Positions 1 to 8,192 of a stretch of 64,000 nt of DNA are shown piece after piece. The stretch covers positions 1 to 64,000 of the forward strand of contig CAMYVB010000005.1 of NCBI GenBank assembly GCA_947302175.1, given 5' to 3'. The notes under the pieces are model-generated. The model saw only the letters and a program-made list of their open reading frames with translations. It did not search any database and was not told the origin of the DNA. A program made the translations under genes and the position numbers. The stretch comes from an uncultured Bacteroidales bacterium (GTDB lineage: Bacteria; Bacteroidota; Bacteroidia; Bacteroidales; UBA932). The first letter of the stretch is position 1. Every line of letters begins with the position of its first letter.

Positions 1-2
1 AG

Positions 3-107
3 GCTGCTGCCGAGAAGGCCGCCGCTGAGAAGGCCGCCGCTGAGAAGGCTGCTGCTGAGAAGGCTGCTGCCGAGCGTCTCGCCGCTGAAAGGGCCGCTGC
101 TGAGAAG
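3..107 (+). repeat. 15-bp in-frame tandem repeat encoding (A-A-A-E-K) units
   Basis: About seven degenerate copies of GCYGCYGCYGAGAAG visible at the start of the window. Confidence 0.85.
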
Positions 108-458
108 GCTGCCGCCGAGGCCGCCCGTGCAAAGGCTCGCGCCACTGTTGAGAATGTCTACTTTACCATCAACAAGTCCAACATCAACGCCAGCGAGGTT
201 GCAAAGATCGACGCCATCATTGCTCTCCTGAAGGAGTATCCCGAGGCAGTCGTCTCCATCACCGGCTACGCCGATAAGGCCACCGGCACCGCAAAGCGCA
301 ACATGGTTCTCTCCCAGGAGCGTGCCGAAGTTGTGACCAAGGCTCTTGTCGATGCAGGTATTGCTGAAAGCCGCATCACCACCAACTACTATGGCGACAC
401 CCGTCAGGTCTCCGAGGTCCCCGAAGAGAACCGTGTCTCCATCTGCGTCACCCGCTAA
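3..458 (+). CDS. OmpA-family C-terminal domain protein (5' truncated by window) with Ala/Glu/Lys-rich linker
   Basis: Open frame from the window edge: (AAAEK)n then NVYFTINKSNINASEVAKIDAIIALLKEYPEAVVSITGYADKATGTAKRNMVLSQERAEVV...; OmpA-like peptidoglycan-binding pattern; stop TAA 456-458. Confidence 0.85.
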   Translation, partial: AAAEKAAAEKAAAEKAAAEKAAAERLAAERAAAEKAAAEAARAKARATVENVYFTINKSNINASEVAKIDAIIALLKEYPEAVVSITGYADKATGTAKRNMVLSQERAEVVTKALVDAGIAESRITTNYYGDTRQVSEVPEENRVSICVTR

Positions 459-477
459 TACTTAATCACACACAATA

Positions 478-511
478 AAAAATCTCCAGCCTCCCGCTGG
501 AGATTTTTTTT
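478..511 (+). terminator. Rho-independent terminator after the OmpA-family gene
   Basis: ATCTCCAGC-CTCCC-GCTGGAGAT followed by T-run. Confidence 0.85.
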
Positions 512-598
512 ATTTACAATAATTTGTACATTTGTATGATATTGCCGTAGCTGGCTTAATTGACACAAGACAATAATAACTAAACCAATAAAACAACC

Positions 599-3316
599 AT
601 GATCGACAACAAAAAAAGAGTTTACCGCTTTGGCGGCAAGACCGCAGAAGGCGACGGCGCAATGCGCGAACTTCTCGGCGGCAAAGGAGCCAACCTTGCT
701 GAAATGAGCAGGCTCGGCCTCCCTGTCCCTGCAGGATTCACCATCACCACCGAATGCTGCGCTGAATACTATACCCTTGGCGGAGGCTACACCGACGCTC
801 TCCGTAAGGAAGTCGCAGACGCACTCACTGCCACCGAGCAGCTTATGGGTATGAAATTCGGCGACAAGGAGAATCCCCTCCTCGTCAGCTGCCGCTCCGG
901 CGCCCGCAGCTCCATGCCCGGCATGATGGACACAATCCTCAACATCGGTCTTTGCTCCGCCACCATCCCCGGCATGATCAAAAGGACGGGCAACCCCCGC
1001 TTCGTCTACGACGCCTACAGGCGCCTCATCATGATGTATGCCGACGTCGTCATGGAGAAAGCCGAAGGCATTGAGCCCGAGGATGGCAAGGGCATACGCC
1101 AGCAGCTCGACAAGATGATGGAAGAGCTCAAGGAAGCCAAGGGCTACAAGTCCGACACCGAAATTTCCGCCGAAGAGCTCGAAGCTCTCTGCGTTGAATT
1201 CAAGAAGAAAGTCAAGGAAGTCCTCGGCGTCGAGTTCCCCGACAGCGCTGAAGCGCAGCTTTGGGGCTCCATTGGTGGCGTCTTCAAGTCCTGGAACGGA
1301 AAGAGGGCCATCGCCTACCGCCGCATCGAAAAGATACCCGATGACTGGGGCACAGCAGTGAACGTCCAGTCCATGGTATTCGGCAATATGGGTGAGACTT
1401 CCGCCACCGGCGTCGCATTCTCCCGCAACCCTGCATCCGGCGACAACAAGTTCTACGGCGAGTGGCTCATCAACGCCCAGGGCGAAGACGTCGTTGCCGG
1501 CATCCGCACCCCCAACCCCCTCAACGAAGCCACCAAGACCGAGCATAACGCCCATCTCCAGTCCCTCGAGACCGCCATGCCCGAGGTCTACAAGCAGCTC
1601 GACGACATCCGCACCCTCCTTGAGAACCACTTCCACGACATGCAGGACATCGAGTTCACCATCCAGGATGGCAAGCTCTACATGCTCCAGTGCCGTATAG
1701 GCAAGAGGACCGGTCTCGCCGCCCTCCAGATGGCCATGGATATGGTCTCCGAAGGCATGATAGACGAAAAGACCGCCGTTATGAGGGTTTCTCCCGCCCA
1801 GCTCGACGAGATCCTCCATCCCGTCCTCAACGCTGCCGCCGAGAAGAAGAGCACCGTTATCGCCAAGGGTCTTCCCGCCTCTCCGGGCGGAGCCGTCGGC
1901 ACCATCGTTTTCACTTCCGAGGCCGCAATGCAGGCCAAGGCCGAGGGCCGCAACGTCATCCTCATCCGTGAGGAGACCTCTCCCGAAGACATCGAGGGCA
2001 TGCGCGCCAGCACCGGTATCCTCACCACCCGCGGTGGCATGACCTCCCACGCAGCCCTCGTGGCCCGTGGCTGGGGCAAGTGCTGCATCGTGGGTTGCGA
2101 ATCCATGAAGATTAACTTCGCCGCCAAGACCGTTTCCTTCGCCGGCAAGACCTTCAAGGAGGGCGACTACCTCAGCCTCAACGGCTCCAAGGGTTATGTC
2201 TACGGCGAGCAGCTCACCACGAGCGACGCTTCCGAGAATCCTCTCTTCGTCAAGTTCATGGCCATGGTGGACAAATATCGCCGCCTCGGTGTCCGCACCA
2301 ACGCCGACACTCCCGAGGACGCCCAGAGGGCCCTCGCATTCGGCGCTGAAGGCATAGGCCTCTTCCGTATCGAGCATATGTTCTACGGCCGCAACAGCGA
2401 GACTCCTCTCGCCAAGCTCCGCAAGATGATCCTTTGCGACACCAACGAAGAGCGCAAGGCTGCTCTCGATGAGCTCGAGCCCTTCATCAAGGCCTCCGTC
2501 AAGAACACCCTCCGCATCATGGACGGCAAGCCCGTCGTCTTCCGCCTCCTCGATCCCCCTCTCCACGAGTTCGTTCCCAAGAGCGCCGAGAAGGAGCAGG
2601 AGCTGGCCAACGAGCTCGGCATCTCCGTCAAGGAGGTCGAGCGCAGGGGTGAGAACCTCCACGAGGTCAACCCTATGATGGGTCACCGCGGTGTCCGTCT
2701 CCACGTCACCTTCCCTCTGATCGCCGAGACCCAGTACCGTGCCATCTTCTCCGCCACCGCAGAGCTTCAGGCCGAAGGCCTCAATCCTCAGCCCGAGATC
2801 ATGATCCCCGTCACTGTCTCCGCCCGTGAGCTCAGCTTCCAGAAGGCCATTTGCGACCGCATCAAGGCCGAGGTCGAGGCCAAGTACGCGACCCTGATCG
2901 ACTACCACTTCGGTACCATGATCGAGATCCCTCGCGCCACCCTCACCGCCGACCGCATGGCCCGCACCGCCGAGTTCTTCAGCTTCGGTACCAACGACCT
3001 CACCCAGATGACTTTCGGCTTCAGCCGCGACGACGTGGGCACCTTCATGGGTGACTATCTTGGCAACAAGATTCTCGATGCCGATCCTTTCCAGACCATT
3101 GATACCAAGGGTGTGGGTAAGCTGGTCGAGTACGGTATCAATGCCGGCCGCTCCAAGAGGCCCGAGCTCAAGTGCGGTATTTGCGGCGAGCATGGTGGTG
3201 ATCCCGATTCCATCGAGTTCTTCAACCGTATCGGTCTCGACTACGTGTCCTGCTCTCCTTTCCGCGTCCCCATTGCCCGACTCGCTGCCGCCCAGGCCGC
3301 CATCCGTCAGGCTTAA
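599..3316 (+). CDS. ppdK: Pyruvate, phosphate dikinase
   Basis: 905 aa; GGKGANLAEM N-terminus, phosphohistidine motif GILTTRGGMTSHAALVARGWGKCCIVG, C-terminal CGEHGGDPDSIEF. Confidence 0.97.
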   Translation: MIDNKKRVYRFGGKTAEGDGAMRELLGGKGANLAEMSRLGLPVPAGFTITTECCAEYYTLGGGYTDALRKEVADALTATEQLMGMKFGDKENPLLVSCRSGARSSMPGMMDTILNIGLCSATIPGMIKRTGNPRFVYDAYRRLIMMYADVVMEKAEGIEPEDGKGIRQQLDKMMEELKEAKGYKSDTEISAEELEALCVEFKKKVKEVLGVEFPDSAEAQLWGSIGGVFKSWNGKRAIAYRRIEKIPDDWGTAVNVQSMVFGNMGETSATGVAFSRNPASGDNKFYGEWLINAQGEDVVAGIRTPNPLNEATKTEHNAHLQSLETAMPEVYKQLDDIRTLLENHFHDMQDIEFTIQDGKLYMLQCRIGKRTGLAALQMAMDMVSEGMIDEKTAVMRVSPAQLDEILHPVLNAAAEKKSTVIAKGLPASPGGAVGTIVFTSEAAMQAKAEGRNVILIREETSPEDIEGMRASTGILTTRGGMTSHAALVARGWGKCCIVGCESMKINFAAKTVSFAGKTFKEGDYLSLNGSKGYVYGEQLTTSDASENPLFVKFMAMVDKYRRLGVRTNADTPEDAQRALAFGAEGIGLFRIEHMFYGRNSETPLAKLRKMILCDTNEERKAALDELEPFIKASVKNTLRIMDGKPVVFRLLDPPLHEFVPKSAEKEQELANELGISVKEVERRGENLHEVNPMMGHRGVRLHVTFPLIAETQYRAIFSATAELQAEGLNPQPEIMIPVTVSARELSFQKAICDRIKAEVEAKYATLIDYHFGTMIEIPRATLTADRMARTAEFFSFGTNDLTQMTFGFSRDDVGTFMGDYLGNKILDADPFQTIDTKGVGKLVEYGINAGRSKRPELKCGICGEHGGDPDSIEFFNRIGLDYVSCSPFRVPIARLAAAQAAIRQA

Positions 3317-3330
3317 TAATAACCGTAATC

Positions 3331-3364
3331 AAAAAATGCCCGGCGAATAGCCGGGCATTTTTTG
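3331..3364 (+). terminator. Rho-independent terminator after ppdK
   Basis: AAAAAATGCCCGGC-GAATA-GCCGGGCATTTTTT. Confidence 0.9.
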
Positions 3365-3369
3365 TGTCT

Positions 3370-4716
3370 TTAGAAAGAAAGGAGGAAGGTGGGGAGGAAG
3401 TAGCTTTTTTTGCTGAGGATGGGTTTTACGGTCTTGGGCGTTGCGGTCTTTTCTTTTTGCTCGAAAGGGACCTGGACGGAAGCGTGGAGGCCGAGGGAGC
3501 GAAGGCGCTCTACAAAACGGCGCTCAAGGTCGTCCTCGACGATTTTACGCGAAAAGATGATGGAAGTGGTATCTCCGACGCTGACGCACGAACAGCTGCC
3601 GCTACGGCGGCGCTGGCGGCCAAGAATGAAGTCCATGTCGCGCACTTTGTCCTCCATGCCCTCGGGAAGAGTGACGTTGCCGAGATTGGAGAAAGTGTAG
3701 GTGGCGTAGTTGTCGCCCTTGAGGAAGTTGATGAGGTTGATGATGGGCTTCTTGATGAAGATGGGGATGCAGCGTATTGCAAGGCTGTCCTCGAGCGCCA
3801 CGTTGGCGGCAATGCGGCGAGTAAGGCGCGATTCCCCGGTGTAGAGGCGCTTCTGGTACTTAATCTCGCGCAGGGCCTCGTCGAAGTTGAATTCGCCGTT
3901 GTTGACGTCCAGGGTGAGATATATATAAGAGGAGAAGTTGCGCATTGTGCAGCTGCCGTAGATGGGCCTGAGGTTGACGGGGAGTTCCATACGGATGAAG
4001 CCCTTCTTTCCTTTCTGCTGCCTTCTCACATCCTGCAGGGAGAGCATTATGAGGGTGGAAAGAAGCTCGGTAACGGTGCATCCCAGCTCGTGAGCCTTAG
4101 CCGTGAGCGCTGAAGAGCTCAGAGAGACTTTGACGGTATTGACGCTGTTGTCTTTCTCCTCGGTGCCCTCGATGTGCCAGGCGCTTTCCTCTTTGTCCAG
4201 GGCGCCCTTGGCGCCGGAGAAGCGGTCGAAAGAGTCTTCGAGCTCCTCCTGGTCGCCGCGGGAGTCGGGATCGAAGACCCATTTGCCGTAGCCGATCTCG
4301 GGGTGTCCGGTGATGCGCAGGTATTCGCCGGCAACGCTCATAAGGAATGTGGCGGCGCCCGTACCGTCGGTCAGGGCATGGAAGACTACGAGGTCTATGC
4401 GCTTGCCGTTGCAGCCGAGTTTGAACATATAGCCGCCGTTCCTTTCAATATCGACGGGACGAAGGGTTGTGTCGGTGCTGACCGTAGGCTCATTCTCGAG
4501 CCTCTGGAGGAACCACCAGAATAGGCCGCGCCTGAGGGTATAGCGGAACCCGGGGAAGCGGGCCGTCACGCTCCTTAGGGCCTCCTGGAGCTTCCAAGGG
4601 TCCACGGGGGAGTCCATGGTGACGGACATTTTGTATACGGTGGAGTATTTCCTGGTCTGGCAGGAGGGATATATTATTGCTGAATTTTCAAGTCTTGTCC
4701 ATTCGGGGGCAGTCAT
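3370..4716 (-). CDS. Condensation-domain / alcohol acetyltransferase-like protein
   Basis: 448 aa; VVFHALTDGTGAATFL resembles the HHxxxDG-type acyltransferase motif. Confidence 0.6.
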   Translation of the reverse strand: MTAPEWTRLENSAIIYPSCQTRKYSTVYKMSVTMDSPVDPWKLQEALRSVTARFPGFRYTLRRGLFWWFLQRLENEPTVSTDTTLRPVDIERNGGYMFKLGCNGKRIDLVVFHALTDGTGAATFLMSVAGEYLRITGHPEIGYGKWVFDPDSRGDQEELEDSFDRFSGAKGALDKEESAWHIEGTEEKDNSVNTVKVSLSSSALTAKAHELGCTVTELLSTLIMLSLQDVRRQQKGKKGFIRMELPVNLRPIYGSCTMRNFSSYIYLTLDVNNGEFNFDEALREIKYQKRLYTGESRLTRRIAANVALEDSLAIRCIPIFIKKPIINLINFLKGDNYATYTFSNLGNVTLPEGMEDKVRDMDFILGRQRRRSGSCSCVSVGDTTSIIFSRKIVEDDLERRFVERLRSLGLHASVQVPFEQKEKTATPKTVKPILSKKSYFLPTFLLSF

Positions 4717-4744
4717 GATAATCGTGTTTTTCTGTTTTGCAATG

Positions 4745-4752
4745 CAAAGCTA
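4745..4752 (-). promoter_or_regulatory. Bacteroidetes -7 box (TAGCTTTG) for the acyltransferase-like gene
   Basis: Matches TAnnTTTG on the minus strand, about 30 bp upstream of the start codon. Confidence 0.45.
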
Positions 4753-4797
4753 CTGTAGAATACAGTGGGGGAGAAGGAATTGTTATCAGAGGGCTAC

Positions 4798-4895
4798 TTT
4801 TGTGATGTAAACCCTCGTTTTGTGACATAATCCCGCGATTTTTGTGACTAAATGAAAAAAGTTTTAACTTTGTCACAACGAAATTTGTGACGAAA
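4798..4895 (+). promoter_or_regulatory. Phased direct repeats TTTTGTGAYNNAA (4798-4810, 4818-4830, 4840-4852, 4883-4895) with promoter TTTG(4841-4844)-N20-TAACTTTG(4865-4872)
   Basis: Four near-identical 13-mers at 20, 22 and 43 bp intervals directly upstream of a LytTR gene. Confidence 0.65.
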
Positions 4896-5708
4896 ATGGA
4901 CGGATATCCTAAGATGTTGCAGCATCTGATGCCGAATTTTATCTACGTCTTCGCTTCGGCGGCTTTCTTTTTGGTGAGTGTCTTCCTCTATAGGCCCGTA
5001 GCTCTTTGTAATCTTATGAGGGCGGGAGAAAGCTCGGGCTTCGAGCTTTACAACTTCAATATTTCCATCTGCTTTGTCATCATACTTGCTTCGCTTCTGC
5101 TCTCGAGGCTCGTTTTCTATTTCCTTAGGAAAGTTATTGACAAGTCGTGGTGGACCTATATCTTCTGGTGCGTTCTGGAAATTGCAGTCTGCAGCGCATT
5201 TGTAGGTCTCTACCTGGTCCTAACTGACAGGGGACAGTACACATTCTTCCTTTATTGGTGGCGCAGTATTTCCTGCCTCGGTACTGTATTCATCTACCCC
5301 TATATAATTCTCTCGCTTCTCTATGTCTGTCTGGAAAAGGGGAGCGAAGCTCCTTTGTCCGACGACGTGCGATTGAAGTTCTATGACAACCGTCATCAGC
5401 TGAAATTCATTACCGAGCGCTCCTCTATAGTTTTTCTCGAGTCCGACGAAAATTACGTCAATATCACTTATCTTGAGAACGGGGTGGAGAAGCACTTCCA
5501 GCTGCGCAACTCCATGAAGAATCTGGAGCCCCTGTGCGAGAAGGCCGGCTTCGTCCGGACCCACCGGCGCTATATCGTTAATCCGGATATGGTAAAGAGC
5601 ATAAGGAAAGACGAAAACGGCGTGCATATGGCCGATCTGGGCCTCGCTTCCGGCAAGGGCGTACCCATCTCCAAGCCCAACTACGACAGCGTTTCCAAGC
5701 TTCTCTAG
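4887..5708 (+). CDS. Membrane-anchored LytTR-domain transcriptional regulator (GTG 4887 or ATG 4896 start)
   Basis: 273 aa; about four hydrophobic N-terminal segments, C-terminal LytTR: SSIVFLESDENYVNITYLENGVEKHFQLRNSMKNLEPL...FVRTHRRYIVNPDMV. Confidence 0.88.
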   Translation: MTKMDGYPKMLQHLMPNFIYVFASAAFFLVSVFLYRPVALCNLMRAGESSGFELYNFNISICFVIILASLLLSRLVFYFLRKVIDKSWWTYIFWCVLEIAVCSAFVGLYLVLTDRGQYTFFLYWWRSISCLGTVFIYPYIILSLLYVCLEKGSEAPLSDDVRLKFYDNRHQLKFITERSSIVFLESDENYVNITYLENGVEKHFQLRNSMKNLEPLCEKAGFVRTHRRYIVNPDMVKSIRKDENGVHMADLGLASGKGVPISKPNYDSVSKLL

Positions 5709-5712
5709 GACC

Positions 5713-6690
5713 ATGCGATATCTTGTCAACGAGTCTGTAAATCCCCATTTCAACCTCGCTTTTGACGAGTACTGCCTGGAGTCGTCCGCAATTGACGAGC
5801 CCGTTTTTTACCTTTGGCGCAATGCCCCTTCTGTAATAATCGGTCTCAACCAGAATGCCTACGGGGAAGCGGACCTGAGGTACCTCGAGGAAAATGGGAT
5901 AATCCTTGCCCGCAGGGTTACCGGCGGGGGAGCGGTGTACCACGACCTCAGTAACCTCAATTACAGCTTCGTCGGCAAAAGCTCAGAAATAGATCCCGCC
6001 TCGTGTATGACTCTGATCAGGGATGCGCTGAGGAGCCTCGGCGTTCCTGCTCAAATTAGCGGCAGGAACGATATCCTCGTGGACGGTCTCAAGGTGTCGG
6101 GCTACGCAAGGCGCGTGTGGAAAGACCGCACGCTAATCCACGGCACTCTGATGTACGACGTCGACCTGGAAGCTCTGAGGCTCGCCCTTGGCGCGCCTGA
6201 AGGCAAGTTGAAAGCTTCGGGCATCGCTTCGGTCCGTTCGAAGGTCGCCAACCTCAAGGACTATCTTCCCGCCGGCTTTTCCCTTATGCAGATGAAGGAA
6301 GCCATATTCGGCAGCCTTTCAGGCGGCGATAAGCAGTACGTCCTTCCTGAGTCTTTTGTTGCAGAAGTTGCTAAGCTCGAAAAAGAAAAGTTCTCCACTC
6401 CCGAGTGGGTTTTCGGTCGTTCCCCTGCGACTGAATTCCGCCGCAAGAGAAAATTCGCCTGCGGCACGGTGGAACTGTTTCTTAGCGTCAAGAGGGGAGT
6501 AATCAGCGAAATCCATTTCGGTGGCGATTTTATAGGGAGTTATTCCGCCCTCGAGCTGGAGGAAGCGCTCACGGGCGCGGAGTTCGAGCCATCCGCTCTT
6601 TCTTCCGTTTTGAGGCTTTATCCTGTCTCTAACTATTTTGACGGTATGACACAGGAGGAGTTTGTTGATTTTGTTTTGGAGCCGTTTTGA
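5713..6690 (+). CDS. lplA: Lipoate-protein ligase A
   Basis: 325 aa; NLAFDEYCLE...FYLWRNAPSVIIGLNQNAYGE...RRVTGGGAVYHDLSNLNYSF. Confidence 0.93.
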   Translation: MRYLVNESVNPHFNLAFDEYCLESSAIDEPVFYLWRNAPSVIIGLNQNAYGEADLRYLEENGIILARRVTGGGAVYHDLSNLNYSFVGKSSEIDPASCMTLIRDALRSLGVPAQISGRNDILVDGLKVSGYARRVWKDRTLIHGTLMYDVDLEALRLALGAPEGKLKASGIASVRSKVANLKDYLPAGFSLMQMKEAIFGSLSGGDKQYVLPESFVAEVAKLEKEKFSTPEWVFGRSPATEFRRKRKFACGTVELFLSVKRGVISEIHFGGDFIGSYSALELEEALTGAEFEPSALSSVLRLYPVSNYFDGMTQEEFVDFVLEPF

Positions 6691-6691
6691 G

Positions 6692-7255
6692 ATGAAAGTT
6701 TTGTTCGCCCACGGGCTCGCCTCATCAGGAGCCTACAAGACCGCTTCGACCCTTCGCGCGCTTCTGCGTCCTTGCGAAGTTATTTCTCCCGACCTTCCCG
6801 TGGAGCCTTATGAGGCGGTAGCGCTTCTTAAGGATATTTGCGAGCGAGAGCATCCTGACCTTATCGTCGGCCTGTCCCTCGGCGGCTTTCAGGCTCAGAA
6901 GCTGCGCGGCTATCGCAAGATTCTAATCAACCCCGACCTTCATCCCTCGCGCCTGCTGCGCACGAAAATCGGCGAAATGGAGTACCTTTCTCCCCGCCGC
7001 GACGGCGCCAAGAGTTTCATTATCTCCGAGAAGACCTGCCTGGAGTACGAGGAAATGGAGAAAAGCCAGTTTGACGGCCTCGGCGACGCTGAGATTGCTC
7101 TCACTGACGGTCTTTTTGCCGATTCTGACGAGCTTGTGCACTGCGACGCCGAATTTGAAGCCCACTATCCCGGCCACGCCCACACCTACCCCGGCACCCA
7201 CCTCCCCACCTTCCCCCAGATCAGAAATTACCTTCTACCATTGCTTGACAGATAA
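6692..7255 (+). CDS. YqiA/YcfP-family alpha/beta hydrolase
   Basis: MKVLFAHGLASSG...LIVGLSLGGFQAQKL...KILINPDLHPS; nucleophile-elbow GLSLGG. Confidence 0.75.
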   Translation: MKVLFAHGLASSGAYKTASTLRALLRPCEVISPDLPVEPYEAVALLKDICEREHPDLIVGLSLGGFQAQKLRGYRKILINPDLHPSRLLRTKIGEMEYLSPRRDGAKSFIISEKTCLEYEEMEKSQFDGLGDAEIALTDGLFADSDELVHCDAEFEAHYPGHAHTYPGTHLPTFPQIRNYLLPLLDR

Positions 7256-7268
7256 TTATGCCTGCCAG

Positions 7269-7348
7269 CGCGGCTGAAGGCAATTATTTTTTGTGCAGTT
7301 GCTCAAAAAACCAATTGCCTTCATCCTCCACAACGCCCACGCACGCAG
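7269..7348 (+). repeat. 80-bp palindromic repeat element, copy 1
   Basis: Aligns to 8108-8187 with 6 mismatches over 80 bp; core hairpin GAAGGCAATT(7276-7285)...AATTGCCTTC(7313-7322). Confidence 0.9.
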
Positions 7349-7436
7349 TTTTAAGCAAGACAGCGGAGGACTGGCAGTTTCCTGAGCGACCGTTCTTTTG
7401 GGAGCGAAGGAAAGCTGCCAGCCGCAGCGTAAAACT
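7347..7436. repeat. Nested imperfect inverted repeat next to copy 1
   Basis: AGTTTTA(7347-7353)/TAAAACT(7430-7436) enclosing CTGGCAGTTTCCT(7371-7383)/AGGAAAGCTGCCAG(7408-7421). Confidence 0.65.
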
Positions 7437-7493
7437 AAATTGTAAAAGTGCGGAGATTTTATTAGCTTTGTGATCGACCAACAAGCACAAAGT

Positions 7494-8096
7494 ATGAAAA
7501 AGACAATCGCAACCCTTCTGATGCTCCTTCTGGCCGCAAGCCTCGCGTTCAGCCAAACACCCCATAAATACGGCATCAAATGCGCCGTAGTAAAAACCGT
7601 CACCGAAAACCGCGGTGGCGTAAAATCCTACAACACCCTCTGGTTCGACGACTACGGAGCCAAGGAAAAGAACCTCACCACGATGGACATGGGCGCCGGC
7701 ATGGGCGTAGCCGAATGGAAATCGGTATCCGTTGGCGATAAAACTTACAACTTCGACGACTCGCGCAAGAAGGTCACGACGATGGACCGCATCGACCTCA
7801 ACTACCTTGATACTGAGAATGCGGTAGCCAAAGCCAGGAAAATGACCGTCCTTGGCAACGAGACCGTTGGCGGACGGCCTTGCGTCAAGATTCAGGAAAA
7901 AGTAAAACAACTTCTCCATACCGCCACGGTGACGTCCTGGGTCTGGCAGGGCATACCCATCAAATACGATATCGACAATCCTGAGTCCCACACGACCCTC
8001 ATCGAAATCGTCCAGCAGAAGTCCCTTCCTGCCTCCACCTTCGAAATCCCTGCCGACTACACCATCCAGGAACAGAAAGCTCCTAAAAAGAAATAG
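7494..8096 (+). CDS. Secreted protein of DUF4412-like type
   Basis: Signal peptide MKKTIATLLMLLLAASLAFSQ; about 200 aa; flanked by the two 80-bp repeats. Confidence 0.6.
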   Translation: MKKTIATLLMLLLAASLAFSQTPHKYGIKCAVVKTVTENRGGVKSYNTLWFDDYGAKEKNLTTMDMGAGMGVAEWKSVSVGDKTYNFDDSRKKVTTMDRIDLNYLDTENAVAKARKMTVLGNETVGGRPCVKIQEKVKQLLHTATVTSWVWQGIPIKYDIDNPESHTTLIEIVQQKSLPASTFEIPADYTIQEQKAPKKK

Positions 8097-8107
8097 CTGA
8101 TTGCCTA

Positions 8108-8187
8108 CGCGGCTGAAGGAAATTATTTTTTGTGCAGTTGCTCAAAAAACCAATTTCCTCCAGCCTCCACGACGCCCGCGCACGCAG
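8108..8187 (+). repeat. 80-bp palindromic repeat element, copy 2
   Basis: Same element as 7269-7348; core hairpin GGAAATT(8118-8124)...AATTTCC(8152-8158). Confidence 0.9.
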
Positions 8188-8192
8188 ATTGA

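Noticed and set aside
455-3193. 912-aa minus-strand ORF antisense to ppdK
   Set aside because: Antisense shadow of a GC-rich, strongly codon-biased gene; its translation is low-information (Leu/Gly/Val/Glu-rich) and has no family signature, whereas the plus strand is clearly PPDK
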